Origin: Microbacterium maritypicum
GTDB taxonomy: Bacteria; Actinomycetota; Actinomycetes; Actinomycetales; Microbacteriaceae
Assembly (NCBI RefSeq): GCF_008868125.1
Contig: NZ_WAAQ01000002.1
Location: forward strand, 310,001 to 374,000
DNA: 64,000 nt
Direction: 5' to 3'
The number at the start of each line of letters is the position of its first letter. Position 1 is the first letter of the stretch. This document shows, piece by piece, positions 35,051-45,518 of this stretch. Position numbers and translations under genes: made by a program. The notes under the pieces were generated by a model. That model was not told the origin of the DNA and searched no databases. It saw nothing but the letters and a program-made list of their open reading frames with translations.

Positions 35051-38000
35051 ATGGGGAACACATCGACCACGAGGCGGGCGCTGAGCGCGCTTGCGTCTGT
35101 CGTGACGGCGGCGTTGCTCGTCGCAGGCATGACGACATTGGGTGCGCAGGCGGCGTCGGCAGACGTCCCGTCGACGCCACCGCCCCTGCTGCAGCGCGAC
35201 GACAACGTCGTCACGTCGGACCCGATCCCGACGGTGCAGATCGACAACGGCTATGTCTGGGCGCAGGCGATGATCGGGTCGACCGTGTACGCGGTGGGCA
35301 AGTTCGACAACGCCCGTGCACCCCTGGCCGCACCCGGCACCAGCCTGACGGCGCGTTCCAACGTTCTCGCCTATGACATCAACACGGGTCAGCTGCTCTC
35401 GTTCGCCCCGCAGGTGAACGGCGTGATCAAGGCCGTCGCCGCGTCGCCCGACGGCACCCGCATCTACATCGGCGGCTCGTTCAACTCGGTCAACGGTCAG
35501 GCACGCTGGAACTTCGCGGCCCTCGACGCCACGACCGGCCAGCTCGTCCCCGGCTTCTCGCCGTCGATCGGCGGCAGTGGCGTCTACGCCCTCGCGGCCT
35601 CCGGATCGAGTGTCTACGTGGGCGGTCTGTTCACCCAGGGCAACGGCACCGCCCGCAAGAACCTCGCCGCCTTCAGCGCCACCAACGGCGCCCTGCTGAA
35701 CTGGGCTCCGCAGACCGACCTCCAGGTCGATGCGATGGTCATGGACCCCGCGGGTCAGAACGTCATCGCCGCCGGTCGCTTCTCGCAGGTGAACGGCGAC
35801 CTGACCATGCGCGGCACGGTCGCGCTGGACAAGACGACCGGTGCCGTGGACTCGTCGTGGGCGCTGCCGCAGACCGTGAAGAACGGCTCGAACACGGGCA
35901 GCAACTCGGGCAAGGCCGGTATCTTCGGCCTCGCCGCCGACTCGACGGCCGTCTACGGCACCGGATGGGTCTACGCCGACGCCGCCACCGGAAACCTCGA
36001 GGGAACCTTCGCGGCGGAAGCCGGCACCGGACAGGTCCGCTGGATCGCCGACTGCCTCGGCGACCACTACGGTGTCTACTCGACGGGCAAGGTCGTCTAC
36101 ACGACGAGCCACACCCACGCCTGCGGCACGATGAGCCTGCACCCCGAGCAGAGCCCGCGCACGCACCGCTACTCGGAGGCGTACACGGCTGATGCTCGCG
36201 GAACGCTCGGTAACCAGCCGGCAGCGGGTGGCACCTACAAGAACTGGGCGGGAACCCCCGGTCCGTCGCCCTACGCCTGGACGCCCGACTGGGCCGTCGG
36301 TGTGACGACGGGCATGGGACAGGCCGGACTCTCCATCACCGGTACCGGCAACATGATCTCGATCGGCGGAGAGTTCCGTTCCGTGAACAACGGTCGCTTC
36401 GAGGGTCTCGTGCGCTTCTCGACGAACCCTCCTGGCGGAGCCAAGGACGGCCCTCGTCTCTCGGCGGCCAACTGGACCGGCACGGCGCAGTCCTTCATCC
36501 CTGGAAGAGTCCGGGTGTCGATCCCGGCCAACTGGGACCGCGATGACCTGACGCTCACCTACGAGCTTCGTCGCACGGGAACGGCCACTCCGATCGCCAC
36601 GACCACGGCCGACGGAACCTGGTGGAAGCGACCGGCCGTCACTCTCGAAGACAAGACCGCCACACCGGGCTCGCAGCAGGAGTACACCGTCGTCGCGAAG
36701 GACGCCAGCGGCAACACGGTGAGCAGCCAGGCCATGTCGGTGACCGTCGCGTCGGGAGCGGTCTCGAGCTACACCAACGCGGTGACCGCCGACAACCCTC
36801 AGCTCTACTACCCGCTGGGCACCGCACCGCAGGACTGGGCCGGATCGAACACTCCGGTGTTCGGCTCGGGTGTGAGCTCCTCGTCGTCCGGTGTGGAGAA
36901 CACCGCAACAGGAGCGTCGACCTTCACCGGTACCTCCACGGGCCGCGTCTCGACGACCGACAAGGTCGCCCCGCCCGCGGAGTTCTCGACGGAGCTGTGG
37001 TTCAAGACCAACACCACGACCGGTGGCAAGCTGATCGGCTACGGGAACGCGGCCTCTGGTGACTCCACCAGCTACGACCGTCATCTCTACATGACCAACA
37101 ACGGTCGGCTGATCTTCGGCACCTACCAGGGCAGCACGCAGACGATCCAGAACTCCACAGCACTGAACAACAACGCGTGGCACCATGCGGTGGCGACTCA
37201 GAGCGCAGACGGCATGAAGCTGTATGTCGACGGCGCGCTCGTCGCGTCCGCGCCCGGTGCGACCAGCGCAGAGAACACCCTGGGGTACTGGCGCATCGGT
37301 GGTGACAACATCACCAGCTGGCCCTCCGCGCCGAGCTCCAAGTACTTCAAGGGAGCCCTCGACGAGGTGGCCGTATACCCCTACGCGCTGACCGCAGCAC
37401 AGGTGCAGACGCACTACGGCATCGGCAAGGGCTTCCAGCCGCCGACGGCCGCCTTCACGGGGACACCGACCGATCTCGCTGTGGCGTTCGACGCCAGCGC
37501 GTCCGCGCCGACCGGCTCGGCCACGATCACCGGCTACAGCTGGAACTTCGGCGACGACTCGGCGACGGCCTCGGGTGCGACGGCCTCGCACACCTACGCG
37601 GCTGCCGGCACCTACACCGTCAAGCTCACGGTCACGGACAGCAACGGCCTGGCCACCACGACCGAGAATCCCGTCGTGGTCGAGGCAGCGAACGTGCTGC
37701 CCACCGCCTCCTTCGAGGTGACGGGCGCCGGGCTCTCGGTCTCGGCGGACGCCTCCGCCTCGGTCGACTCCGACGGCACGATCGCTTCGTACGACTGGAA
37801 CTGGGGAGACGGTTCGACCTCGACCGGCCAGGTCGCCAGCCACGTGTACGCCTCGGCGGGCACGCGCACGGTCACTCTGACGGTCACCGACAACCGCGGT
37901 GGCACGGCCACGACCACGCGAGAGGCCGTCACGACCCACGCGAACCCGGTCGCGACCTTCACCTCGACCGCGTCGGGGATGAACGTCGACGTCTCTGCCG

Positions 38001-39763
38001 CAGGGTCTAGTGCCTCCGACGGCGCGACGCTCTCCTACTCCTGGAACTGGGGCGATGGCAGCGCGGCGGGCACCGGCGCGACCGCCGGTCACACCTACGC
38101 CCAGCCGGGCGCGCATGACATCACCCTGACGGTGACCGACAGCCTCGGCGGATCGGCGAGCGTCACGAACTCCGTGACGGTCCAGGAGCAGGTGTTCGCC
38201 GCGTCCGACTCGTTCGGTCGTGTGGTCTCGAGCGGTTGGGGTGCGGCTGATGTCGGCGGCACCTGGGCGCCCATGAGCGGTTCGGCCGCCGTCACCTCCG
38301 TTGCAGACGGAGTCGGCAAGGTGAACCTCTCGCCGGGTGAGACCCGCGAGATGCTGCTGCAGGGCACGTCGCTCCTCGACACCTCGGCACGGATCACCTA
38401 CACGCTGGCCTCCGGTCCGTCGACGGGTGTCGCCTACGAAGGTCTCGGTGCACGCCGCTCGGGTTCGAACGGTTACCGGGCGCTCGCGTGGCACCGAGCG
38501 GACGGGAGCACGTGGCTCGTGATCCACCGCAACGGTACGGCCATCGCCAGCACCGCTGTCGCCGGTCTCACCTGGACCGCAGGAAGCACGTTCAACCTCG
38601 CCATGGAGACGTCCGGTTCCGGAACCACGACGATCCGCGCGAAGGTGTGGGCTGCCGGAGCCGCGGAGCCTGCCAACTGGCAGCTCTCCACGACAGACGC
38701 GACGCCGGCACTGCAGACCGCCGGAGCGCCGACCGTCTTCTCCTACCGTGCGGGCAGTGCGACCGGTACCAACCTCGCAAGCTTCGACGACTACACGCTG
38801 AAGAACCTCGGCGTGGTGGCACCGGAGCCGGAGCCGGAGCCGGAGCCCGAACCCCAGCCCACGAACGTCGCCCCGACGGCCGCGTTCACGGCGACGGCCA
38901 CGGGCCTGACGGTCAACGTCAATGGTGGAGCATCGACGGATTCCGACGGCACCATCGCTTCCTACGCCTGGAACTTCGGCGATGGATCGACGGGCACCGG
39001 AGCAACGAGCTCCCGCGCCTACGCTGCGGCGGGCACCTACACGGTGACCCTCACGGTGACGGACGACAAGGGTGCGACCAACACCGCCACCCAGCAGGTC
39101 ACGGTCACGGCACCGCCGGTCGACCCGCAGCCTGAACCCAACCCGGCCGCGCTGGTGAGCGATGAGTTCGACCGTACGGCTGGTCCCGGATGGGGCTCGG
39201 CGGTCACGGGCGGCGCCTGGAGCATCGCCGGGGGCTCGCAGGCGGCGGCGACCGTCGCCGACGGCCAGGGCAAGCTGAGCCTGATCGCCGGAGACACCCG
39301 CCACGCGACGCTCAACACGACCTCGATCGGCGATGCGATCCTCGAGACGCAGTTCCGCGTCGACCAGGCTCCTGCCGCCGGTGGCGCCTACATCGGTGTC
39401 ATCGCGCGACAGACTGCTGCCGGGAAGTACTTCGCCCGTGCGTGGCTGCGTCCTGACGGCACCGTGTGGCTCGTGGTCCACCGTGAAGGGACGGTGCTGC
39501 TGACGCAGGCCGTACCCGGACTCGTCTGGGCGGCGAACACGTCGTACAGCCTGAAGGTGTCCGTCACCGGATCCGCATCGACCGCCATCTCGGCGAAGAT
39601 CTGGGCGACCGGCACCACGGAGCCGGCGAACTGGCAGCTCAACGCCACGGACGCGACGGGGCTGGCGGCAGGTTCCGTCGGTCTCAGCGGCAACCGGTCG
39701 GGCAGCTCGACGGCGCCGCTGAACGTCTCGTTCGATTCGTTCCGCGTCACCGCGCCCCAGTAA
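35051..39763 (+). CDS. Giant secreted protein with propeller-like, LamG and PKD domains
   Basis: Protein of 1,570 residues with a Sec signal peptide (cleavage probably after AQAASA). Residues ~60-470 carry repeats of the type VYVGGLFTQGNG...NLAAFSATNGALLNWAP, typical of beta-propeller-like delta-60 repeats. A LamG/ConA-like domain lies at ~575-795 (ELWFKTNTTTGGKLIG, DEVAVYPYALTAAQV). Three PKD domains (WNFGDDSAT, WNWGDGSTS, WNWGDGSAA) follow to ~1045. A beta-sandwich domain (A), an EPEPEP linker, a fourth PKD and a second copy of the beta-sandwich (B) complete it. No LPxTG or C-terminal anchor is seen. An adhesive or polymer-binding matrix protein is likely. Confidence 0.85.
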   Translation: MGNTSTTRRALSALASVVTAALLVAGMTTLGAQAASADVPSTPPPLLQRDDNVVTSDPIPTVQIDNGYVWAQAMIGSTVYAVGKFDNARAPLAAPGTSLTARSNVLAYDINTGQLLSFAPQVNGVIKAVAASPDGTRIYIGGSFNSVNGQARWNFAALDATTGQLVPGFSPSIGGSGVYALAASGSSVYVGGLFTQGNGTARKNLAAFSATNGALLNWAPQTDLQVDAMVMDPAGQNVIAAGRFSQVNGDLTMRGTVALDKTTGAVDSSWALPQTVKNGSNTGSNSGKAGIFGLAADSTAVYGTGWVYADAATGNLEGTFAAEAGTGQVRWIADCLGDHYGVYSTGKVVYTTSHTHACGTMSLHPEQSPRTHRYSEAYTADARGTLGNQPAAGGTYKNWAGTPGPSPYAWTPDWAVGVTTGMGQAGLSITGTGNMISIGGEFRSVNNGRFEGLVRFSTNPPGGAKDGPRLSAANWTGTAQSFIPGRVRVSIPANWDRDDLTLTYELRRTGTATPIATTTADGTWWKRPAVTLEDKTATPGSQQEYTVVAKDASGNTVSSQAMSVTVASGAVSSYTNAVTADNPQLYYPLGTAPQDWAGSNTPVFGSGVSSSSSGVENTATGASTFTGTSTGRVSTTDKVAPPAEFSTELWFKTNTTTGGKLIGYGNAASGDSTSYDRHLYMTNNGRLIFGTYQGSTQTIQNSTALNNNAWHHAVATQSADGMKLYVDGALVASAPGATSAENTLGYWRIGGDNITSWPSAPSSKYFKGALDEVAVYPYALTAAQVQTHYGIGKGFQPPTAAFTGTPTDLAVAFDASASAPTGSATITGYSWNFGDDSATASGATASHTYAAAGTYTVKLTVTDSNGLATTTENPVVVEAANVLPTASFEVTGAGLSVSADASASVDSDGTIASYDWNWGDGSTSTGQVASHVYASAGTRTVTLTVTDNRGGTATTTREAVTTHANPVATFTSTASGMNVDVSAAGSSASDGATLSYSWNWGDGSAAGTGATAGHTYAQPGAHDITLTVTDSLGGSASVTNSVTVQEQVFAASDSFGRVVSSGWGAADVGGTWAPMSGSAAVTSVADGVGKVNLSPGETREMLLQGTSLLDTSARITYTLASGPSTGVAYEGLGARRSGSNGYRALAWHRADGSTWLVIHRNGTAIASTAVAGLTWTAGSTFNLAMETSGSGTTTIRAKVWAAGAAEPANWQLSTTDATPALQTAGAPTVFSYRAGSATGTNLASFDDYTLKNLGVVAPEPEPEPEPEPQPTNVAPTAAFTATATGLTVNVNGGASTDSDGTIASYAWNFGDGSTGTGATSSRAYAAAGTYTVTLTVTDDKGATNTATQQVTVTAPPVDPQPEPNPAALVSDEFDRTAGPGWGSAVTGGAWSIAGGSQAAATVADGQGKLSLIAGDTRHATLNTTSIGDAILETQFRVDQAPAAGGAYIGVIARQTAAGKYFARAWLRPDGTVWLVVHREGTVLLTQAVPGLVWAANTSYSLKVSVTGSASTAISAKIWATGTTEPANWQLNATDATGLAAGSVGLSGNRSGSSTAPLNVSFDSFRVTAPQ
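38820..38862 (+). repeat. Glu-Pro repeat linker
   Basis: Tandem GAGCCG/GAGCCC hexamers encoding EPEPEPEPEPQP between beta-sandwich A and the fourth PKD domain; probably a stiff spacer. Confidence 0.85.
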
Positions 39764-39774
39764 GATCCTGACGC

Positions 39775-41085
39775 ATGGCCACTGCTGTTCCGATCGCGCT
39801 CCTCGCCGTCGGAGGAATCGCAGCAGTGGCCATCGTCGTTTTCGTGCTCCGGCTGCTGCCGCGCACCGCTTTCGTGGTGTGGGCCTGCGTGCTCTTCTTC
39901 GTGCCGCTCTGGGTCGGTGTGAACGTGGGCTTCTACTGGGCGGCGATCACTCTGCTCACGGCTCTGATGATCATCGTCAACTGGTCGGTGGTACCGCTGC
40001 GTGCTGCGGATGCCTGGGTCGTGGCGTTCGTCATCGTCATCGTGGGGCTGTACGGCTTCGGCACGGTCGACCTCGCATCGCTCGTCGCCGCACTGCTCGA
40101 ATGGGTGATCCCGTACCTCTGGGGTCGCGTCGTGCTCGCACGGATCGGTGCGGAGTGGGTCACGTCGACGATCGCCGTGGTCGCGATCGTCGCGGCGGTC
40201 CTCGGCATCGTCGAGTTCTTCACCTCGTTCAACCCGTTCGTCCTGATCCCCGGATCAGGCGTCGTCTACGACACGTGGAGCCCGCTCCAAGAGCGGGGCG
40301 GCGTGCTGAGGGTCGAGGGAGCCTTCGGGCACTCGATCGCCCTCGGCGCCGCACTGGCGATGTCGTCGGCGTTCGTCGTGGCGACCAAGTGGCGGCTGAT
40401 CCCGAAGATCGGCGGGGTGGTGATCCTCGCGGTGGCGACCGTGCTGACGTTCAGTCGTGCCGGTCAACTCACCCTCGTGCTGACGCTCGTGCTCTCCACC
40501 TTCCTGATCGTCGGGGTGTCCAGGAAGTTCCGGATCTCCGTCGTCGTCGCCGGTGTCATCGGCACCGCCATCGCGATCCCGATCATCGACTCGGTCTTCG
40601 GGGCGGCGGGGGAGGAAGCCGGTGGCAGCGCGGACTATCGCACCGATCTGCTCGTCCTCCTCCAGCAGGTGCAGCTGTTCGGCAACCCGGGCGACTGGCA
40701 CTCGCTCGTGTCGGGCGACTACTACCTCGGCTACTTCGCACGTTCCGTCGACAACGCGCTCGTCCTCACCCTGCTCCGGTACGGCTATGTGCCGACCCTT
40801 CTGATCATGGCGGCCCTCGTCTGCGCGGCGATCATGACCGTGCGGCGCTCCACCCGGAGTCCGGCGTCGATCGCCGTCGTCGGCCAGCTGCCGAGCCTGG
40901 TGGTCGTCGCGCTCATCACGCAGTACAGCATGTTCCTCTGGTTCTGCGTGGGGCTCGCGATCACGTGGGCCCGTGACGCCGACATGCTGCGCGGAGCGCG
41001 TGAGGTGCCGTCCGAGTTGCGGCAGGGATCAGCCGATCCGTTCGCGCCTGCAGCAGGGCGCAGAGCAGCGCCTGGACAATCATGA
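39775..41085 (+). CDS. O-antigen ligase/polymerase-like membrane protein (Wzy type)
   Basis: Protein of 436 residues with about 10-11 membrane helices and one large extracytoplasmic loop before the last helices (GGSADYRTDLLVLLQQVQLFGNPGDW). The motif region LTFSRAGQLTLVLTLVL and GAFGHSIALGAALA are typical of the O-antigen ligase/Wzy polymerase superfamily. It would polymerise lipid-linked repeat units outside the membrane. It lies 11 bp after the giant protein gene and 56 bp before the BY-kinase gene, both in the same direction. Confidence 0.88.
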   Translation: MATAVPIALLAVGGIAAVAIVVFVLRLLPRTAFVVWACVLFFVPLWVGVNVGFYWAAITLLTALMIIVNWSVVPLRAADAWVVAFVIVIVGLYGFGTVDLASLVAALLEWVIPYLWGRVVLARIGAEWVTSTIAVVAIVAAVLGIVEFFTSFNPFVLIPGSGVVYDTWSPLQERGGVLRVEGAFGHSIALGAALAMSSAFVVATKWRLIPKIGGVVILAVATVLTFSRAGQLTLVLTLVLSTFLIVGVSRKFRISVVVAGVIGTAIAIPIIDSVFGAAGEEAGGSADYRTDLLVLLQQVQLFGNPGDWHSLVSGDYYLGYFARSVDNALVLTLLRYGYVPTLLIMAALVCAAIMTVRRSTRSPASIAVVGQLPSLVVVALITQYSMFLWFCVGLAITWARDADMLRGAREVPSELRQGSADPFAPAAGRRAAPGQS

Positions 41086-41141
41086 AGTCGTCGAAGAGAA
41101 CACTCCTCTAGAATCGAAGTCTCAGGGGGGAATGGGGAGTC

Positions 41142-42494
41142 ATGGGCGAGAGCCGGGTGAGTCTGCGCGTCATCGCCAGCTCGTTGCGCAAGTTCTGGTG
41201 GATGGTCGTGCTCTTCGGGGTCGTCGGAGCCGCAGGTTCCTACGGTTACGCCTCTCTGCAGACTCCGCTCTTCCAGGCGACGACCTCGCTGTACTTCGCT
41301 CTCAACCAGGGCACCAGCGCATCCGACCTCAATCAGGGCTCGGTGTACACGCAGAGCCAGATGCTCTCCTTCGCGCAGCTCGCGACGAGTTCGCGGGTGC
41401 TCGATCCCGTCATCGAGGAGCTCGGTCTCGACACGACGCCGCGTGCTCTCGCGCGTGACATCGAAGTCACGATCCCGCAGAGCACCGTGACACTGCGCAT
41501 CACGGGGATCACCGATGACGCGAAGGCGGCCGCCGAGCTGGCTGACGCCGTGGCTGAACAGCTCATCATCGTGGTCAAGGATGTGGCGCCCAAAGACCCG
41601 CAGGGCGAGTCCACCATCACCGCGCAGGTGATCGATGACGCCGTCGTGCCCGAGTTCCAGTTCACGCCGAGCAAGCCTCGGGATGCCCTTCTCGGAGGCT
41701 TCCTCGGTGCCGTCCTCGGGCTCGCCATCGCGGCGTTGATCGGTGTTCTCGACACCCGCATGCGCACCGAGGAGACGCTGACCGAGGCGGGCGGCGATCC
41801 TGTGCTGGGCGTCGTCTCGAAGTCTCCGCTGCTGGCCATGCGAGGCATCGCCGTCGCCCAGGAGCCGCTGGGCCACACCTCGGAGGAGTTCCGTCGCATC
41901 CGCTCGGCGCTCGCCTACGCGAACGTCTCCTCGCGGGTGAAGGTGCTGCTGGTGACGTCGGGCATGCCCTCCGAGGGTAAGTCGACGGTCTCGGTGAATC
42001 TGGCCATGACCCTCGCCGGGCTGCGCAACTCCGTGCTGCTGATCGACGCCGATATGCGGCGGCCGCGGGCTCACGAGCACGCCGGCATCGACGGCTCGAT
42101 CGGGCTGACGAGCGTGCTGCTCGACGAGGTCGAGTTCGAGGTCGCCAAGCACAGCGTGGCCGACAGCACGCTCGACATCCTGCCCGCGGGCACCGTGCCT
42201 CCGAACCCCGCAGAGCTGCTCACTTCGGCGCGCATGGCGCAGCTGCTCGACTTCGCCGCGGCGGAGTACGACTATGTGGTGATCGACTCTCCTCCGATCC
42301 TCAGCGTGGCCGATGCGAACCTCTTCGCAACCCAGACAGACGGCGTGATCCTCGTCGTCGACGCGACGAAGACTCGCCGTGCCGCGCTCGCGAAGAGCAT
42401 CAAGTCGCTCGAGTCGGGTGGCGCGCGCATCCTCGGTACGGTGCTCAACCGCGCCCGCCCGGATCGGCATCGCAGCGAGTACTACAGCGACTGA
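41142..42494 (+). CDS. Polysaccharide co-polymerase / BY-kinase (Wzc/CapAB-like)
   Basis: Protein of 450 residues joining a Wzz-like chain-length domain and a bacterial tyrosine kinase. Membrane helices at about residues 15-38 and 178-200 flank an extracellular part. The kinase domain has Walker A SGMPSEGKST, Walker A' LLIDADMRRPR and Walker B YDYVVIDSPP. A short tyrosine tail (HRSEYYSD) may be autophosphorylated. It controls EPS chain length and export together with Wzy; the phosphatase at 33609 is the likely counterpart. TAGAAT at about 41108 is a likely -10; the short leader has two GGGG runs before ATG. Confidence 0.92.
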   Translation: MGESRVSLRVIASSLRKFWWMVVLFGVVGAAGSYGYASLQTPLFQATTSLYFALNQGTSASDLNQGSVYTQSQMLSFAQLATSSRVLDPVIEELGLDTTPRALARDIEVTIPQSTVTLRITGITDDAKAAAELADAVAEQLIIVVKDVAPKDPQGESTITAQVIDDAVVPEFQFTPSKPRDALLGGFLGAVLGLAIAALIGVLDTRMRTEETLTEAGGDPVLGVVSKSPLLAMRGIAVAQEPLGHTSEEFRRIRSALAYANVSSRVKVLLVTSGMPSEGKSTVSVNLAMTLAGLRNSVLLIDADMRRPRAHEHAGIDGSIGLTSVLLDEVEFEVAKHSVADSTLDILPAGTVPPNPAELLTSARMAQLLDFAAAEYDYVVIDSPPILSVADANLFATQTDGVILVVDATKTRRAALAKSIKSLESGGARILGTVLNRARPDRHRSEYYSD

Positions 42495-42581
42495 GGCGTC
42501 GTCGGGCCAGGCGCGGAAGACGCAGCAGCGCAGCATATCGGTGAGACGCTGTGTCCGTTTGTCTTTGCCCGGGTAGCCGGG

Positions 42582-42611
42582 TATTCTTCATGAGTTGCGA
42601 GGGGGACTCGC
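42582..42611 (+). promoter_or_regulatory. Promoter end and G-loop hairpin of the beta-helix gene
   Basis: TATTCT (42582-42587) is followed, at the expected transcription start, by GCGAG-GGGGA-CTCGC (42597-42611), a perfect 5-bp stem. A weaker GCCG/CGGC pairing around GGGTTTAAACTG follows in the leader. Confidence 0.55.
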
Positions 42612-42685
42612 TCTTTGCTGCCGGGGTTTAAACTGCGGCGGAGATGCGGGGTGATCATGAATCTGCCCCAGAAGACGGTGACATC

Positions 42686-45508
42686 GTGTCCACTCCGTTC
42701 CTCGATCTCGCATCACGTGAGACCTCCACTCCGCCTCACCGACACCCTCGAAGGGTTCTCGCCGGCGCACTGATCGCTGTCCTGGCGGTCACCGCCGCGC
42801 TGACGGCCGTTCCCGCGTCGGCGCTCGCAGACGACGCCGTGCCCCTCTCCCCGCGTGCGGCGTCCACCGACACCCCGGTCATCGACGACGACATGGATCG
42901 CACGGTCGGCTCGGGATGGGGTTCGTCTCCTGAGGGCGCATGGCGTGTGGTGGAAGGTACGGCGAGCGTGTCGGGCGAACAGGCCCAGCTCGCCAGCCGC
43001 AAGCCGGGAATCACCGCCAGAGCCACTCTCGACGGCGTCGCTGCGGGCGACGTGGACAGCCGCTTCTCGCTGACGGTGCCCGAGCTTCCCGTCGGAGGGC
43101 CGCTCTACCTCTCTCAAGCGGTTCGGGTCTCCGGCGCCGACTCCTATGGTGTGCGCGTGCGCGTTCATCCCGACGGCTCGGCATATGTCTCGATCGTGCG
43201 GCTCTCCGACCTCATGCGTGTGCAGCACCTCAGCGAGCGCAAGCTGCCCCTCACGGTGACGAGCGGCACGACCATGACGGTCGCGCTCAGCGTCACCGGT
43301 GCGAGTCCTGTGGAACTGGGCGCCAAGGCCTGGGAGTCGAGCGCTGCCGAGCCGAGCGACTGGCAGGTGACGTACACCGACGATTCCGACGCCCGCATCC
43401 AGGCCGCAGGCGGCTACGCGTTCGCGCTCTACACGTCCTCAGGGGCCCGCACCGCTGTGCCGGTCGGCATCGACGACGTCACCGTCACCACGCCCTCGCT
43501 CACGACCGAGCCGTCGCCGGAGCCGACGACGGAGCCGTCGCCCGAGCCGACGACTGAGCCGTCGCCCGAGCCCACGACCGAGCCGTCGCCCGAGCCCACG
43601 ACCGAGCCGTCGCCCGAGCCCACGACCGAGCCGTCGCCCGAGCCCACGACTGAGCCGTCGCCCGAGCCCACGACTGAGCCGTCGCCGGAGCCGACGACCG
43701 AGCCGACTCCGACTCCGACGCCCACGCCCACGCCCACGCCGACTCCCACGCCCACGCCGACTCCCACGCCGACGCCCACGCCGGTGCCCCCGGTGACGGA
43801 GCCGGTACCCCCGGTCACGCCGGAGGGCGTGCGTGGGGAACCCGGTGCCAAGGCCCCGGGGACGCTCTCCTATGACGCCCCTGCAACGGCCGTCTACGTC
43901 GCTCCCGCAGGATTCGATGGAGCGTCGGGGACCAAGAACTCACCCGTCAAGACGATCGCTGCCGCGCTGCGGGTCGTCCCGAACGGGGGCACGATCGTCC
44001 TTCGCGGCGGGACCTACCACGAGGAGATCGTGGTGCCTGCGCAGAAGCGGGTCACCATCCAACCCGCACCCAACGAGTCGGTGTGGCTCGACGGTGCGAA
44101 GCCGGTCACCGGCTGGAAGGCCTCGGGAAGCGCGTGGGTCGTCGATGGCTGGAACACGGCTCTCGACGCGAGCCCGACGTACACCAAGGGCGCTCCGGAC
44201 AACACGGCGGCGGACTGGCGGTTCGTCGACCCGGCCCACCCGATGGCCGCGCACCCCGACCAGATCTGGGTCGCGGGCGTGCAGCTGCGCGAGGTGGCCT
44301 CCGCATCGCAGGTCGAAGAAGGCACCTTCTTCGTCGATGACTCCGCCAAGCGTCTGGTGATCGGCACGAACCCGACGGGCAAGTCGGTCGAGGCGAGCGT
44401 GCTCACGCAGGCTCTCTCGATCCGCTCGGCGGGATCCGAGGTCAGGGGAATCGGAGTGCGCCGGTACGCCACCAGCGTTCCGCAGATGGGCACCGTGGTC
44501 GCAGCCGCCCCGAACGTCTCGCTCACCGACGTGACGATTCGCGACAACTCGACCACGGGCTTCTACTCCTGGGCGCCTGCGACCACGCTGACGCGCGTCT
44601 CGCTGATCGGCAACGGCCTGCTCGGCGGAGGTGCGTCGCAGGCGGACGGACTCACGGTGACGCAGATGCTCTCGGTCGGTAACAACGCCGAGCACTTCAA
44701 CCATTCGCCGGTGTCAGGAGCCTTCAAGGTCACGCGCACCCGCGGGGTGACGGTGAAGGACAGCGCGTTCACCGGCAATGACGGGCGCGGCCCGTGGTTC
44801 GACGAGTCCGTGCTCGACGTCGCGTTCACCGGCAACGATGTGATCGGCAACACCGGCCACGGCGTCATGGTCGAACTCTCGGAGCGGGCCGTAATCGCCG
44901 ACAACGTCATCGCCCGCAACGGCGAGTTCGGTCTGTTCGTGCTCAACTCCGGCAACGTGAAGATCTGGAACAACACGTTCGTCGGCAACGGCAACCGCAA
45001 CATCAGCATCGGGATGGACTCCCGCCGTGCCTCCGACCCGAACACCCCGGGGCACGACCCGCGGACCCGGTACGCGCCACAGGCCTCGTGGATCGTGCGC
45101 AACGTGGTGATGTCGAACAACGTCATCGCCGAGAGCGCCGGCAACTGCTTGGTCTGCGTGCAGGACTTCTCGCTGCAGTACACCGGATCCCAGATGGTGT
45201 CGAGCGTCGAGGGCAACCTCTACCACCGCACGTCGCCGGGGACCCCCAGGTGGTTCTCCGCGTGGTCGAAGGGCTCGGTCTCGAGAGACCCTGCGGTGAC
45301 CGACACGCTCGCCGCGTTCACGGCAGCGACGGGCCAGGATCGGCGCTCGCAGTTCGTCGAGGGCGCGCCGGTGGTCGACGGCGGCTATGCGCTGCTGCCC
45401 GCGTACGCGGCCGCACAGGGATCCGTGGCGGTTCCGGTGCCGTCTGATATCGCCTCAGTATCGCGACTCCCCGGCAACGGCGCGACGCTGGGGGCCCTGC
45501 CCCGGTGA
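42686..45508 (+). CDS. Secreted parallel beta-helix protein with beta-sandwich domain
   Basis: Protein of 940 residues with a Sec signal peptide ([25 protein letters not shown]). The N-terminal domain (~45-270) starts [20 protein letters not shown] and matches the beta-sandwich domain that occurs twice in the protein at 35051. A TTEPSPEP repeat plus PT spacer follows (~273-370). The C-terminal ~500 residues form a right-handed parallel beta-helix ([21 protein letters not shown], then N/G-rich coils such as [17 protein letters not shown]). Beta-helix proteins in EPS loci are often polysaccharide lyases or epimerases; this activity is inferred. Start is uncertain between GTG 42686 and ATG 42644. 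Confidence 0.83.
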   Translation: MSTPFLDLASRETSTPPHRHPRRVLAGALIAVLAVTAALTAVPASALADDAVPLSPRAASTDTPVIDDDMDRTVGSGWGSSPEGAWRVVEGTASVSGEQAQLASRKPGITARATLDGVAAGDVDSRFSLTVPELPVGGPLYLSQAVRVSGADSYGVRVRVHPDGSAYVSIVRLSDLMRVQHLSERKLPLTVTSGTTMTVALSVTGASPVELGAKAWESSAAEPSDWQVTYTDDSDARIQAAGGYAFALYTSSGARTAVPVGIDDVTVTTPSLTTEPSPEPTTEPSPEPTTEPSPEPTTEPSPEPTTEPSPEPTTEPSPEPTTEPSPEPTTEPSPEPTTEPTPTPTPTPTPTPTPTPTPTPTPTPTPVPPVTEPVPPVTPEGVRGEPGAKAPGTLSYDAPATAVYVAPAGFDGASGTKNSPVKTIAAALRVVPNGGTIVLRGGTYHEEIVVPAQKRVTIQPAPNESVWLDGAKPVTGWKASGSAWVVDGWNTALDASPTYTKGAPDNTAADWRFVDPAHPMAAHPDQIWVAGVQLREVASASQVEEGTFFVDDSAKRLVIGTNPTGKSVEASVLTQALSIRSAGSEVRGIGVRRYATSVPQMGTVVAAAPNVSLTDVTIRDNSTTGFYSWAPATTLTRVSLIGNGLLGGGASQADGLTVTQMLSVGNNAEHFNHSPVSGAFKVTRTRGVTVKDSAFTGNDGRGPWFDESVLDVAFTGNDVIGNTGHGVMVELSERAVIADNVIARNGEFGLFVLNSGNVKIWNNTFVGNGNRNISIGMDSRRASDPNTPGHDPRTRYAPQASWIVRNVVMSNNVIAESAGNCLVCVQDFSLQYTGSQMVSSVEGNLYHRTSPGTPRWFSAWSKGSVSRDPAVTDTLAAFTAATGQDRRSQFVEGAPVVDGGYALLPAYAAAQGSVAVPVPSDIASVSRLPGNGATLGALPR
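43502..43785 (+). repeat. 24-bp tandem repeats (TTEPSPEP x8) and PT tract
   Basis: Eight 24-bp units encode TTEPSPEP, with mostly silent third-position variation, followed by ACTCCG/ACGCCC hexamers encoding PTPTPT. It forms an extended linker between the two folded domains and could change length by slippage without frameshift. Confidence 0.9.
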
Positions 45509-45518
45509 CGATGTAAGT

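Noticed and set aside
35018..39481. Open frame of 1,487 codons on the minus strand opposite the giant PKD protein gene
   Set aside because: Arg/Val/Gly-rich composition without domains; the plus-strand frame has a signal peptide, PKD and LamG domains. It is a GC-codon shadow.
35051..39763. Cell-wall sorting signal in the giant PKD protein
   Set aside because: The C terminus ends in the beta-sandwich (SFRVTAPQ); no LPxTG, hydrophobic segment or basic tail.
43502..43785. Repeat tract as a CRISPR array
   Set aside because: Units are directly adjacent, in frame and encode TTEPSPEP; there are no spacers or cas genes.
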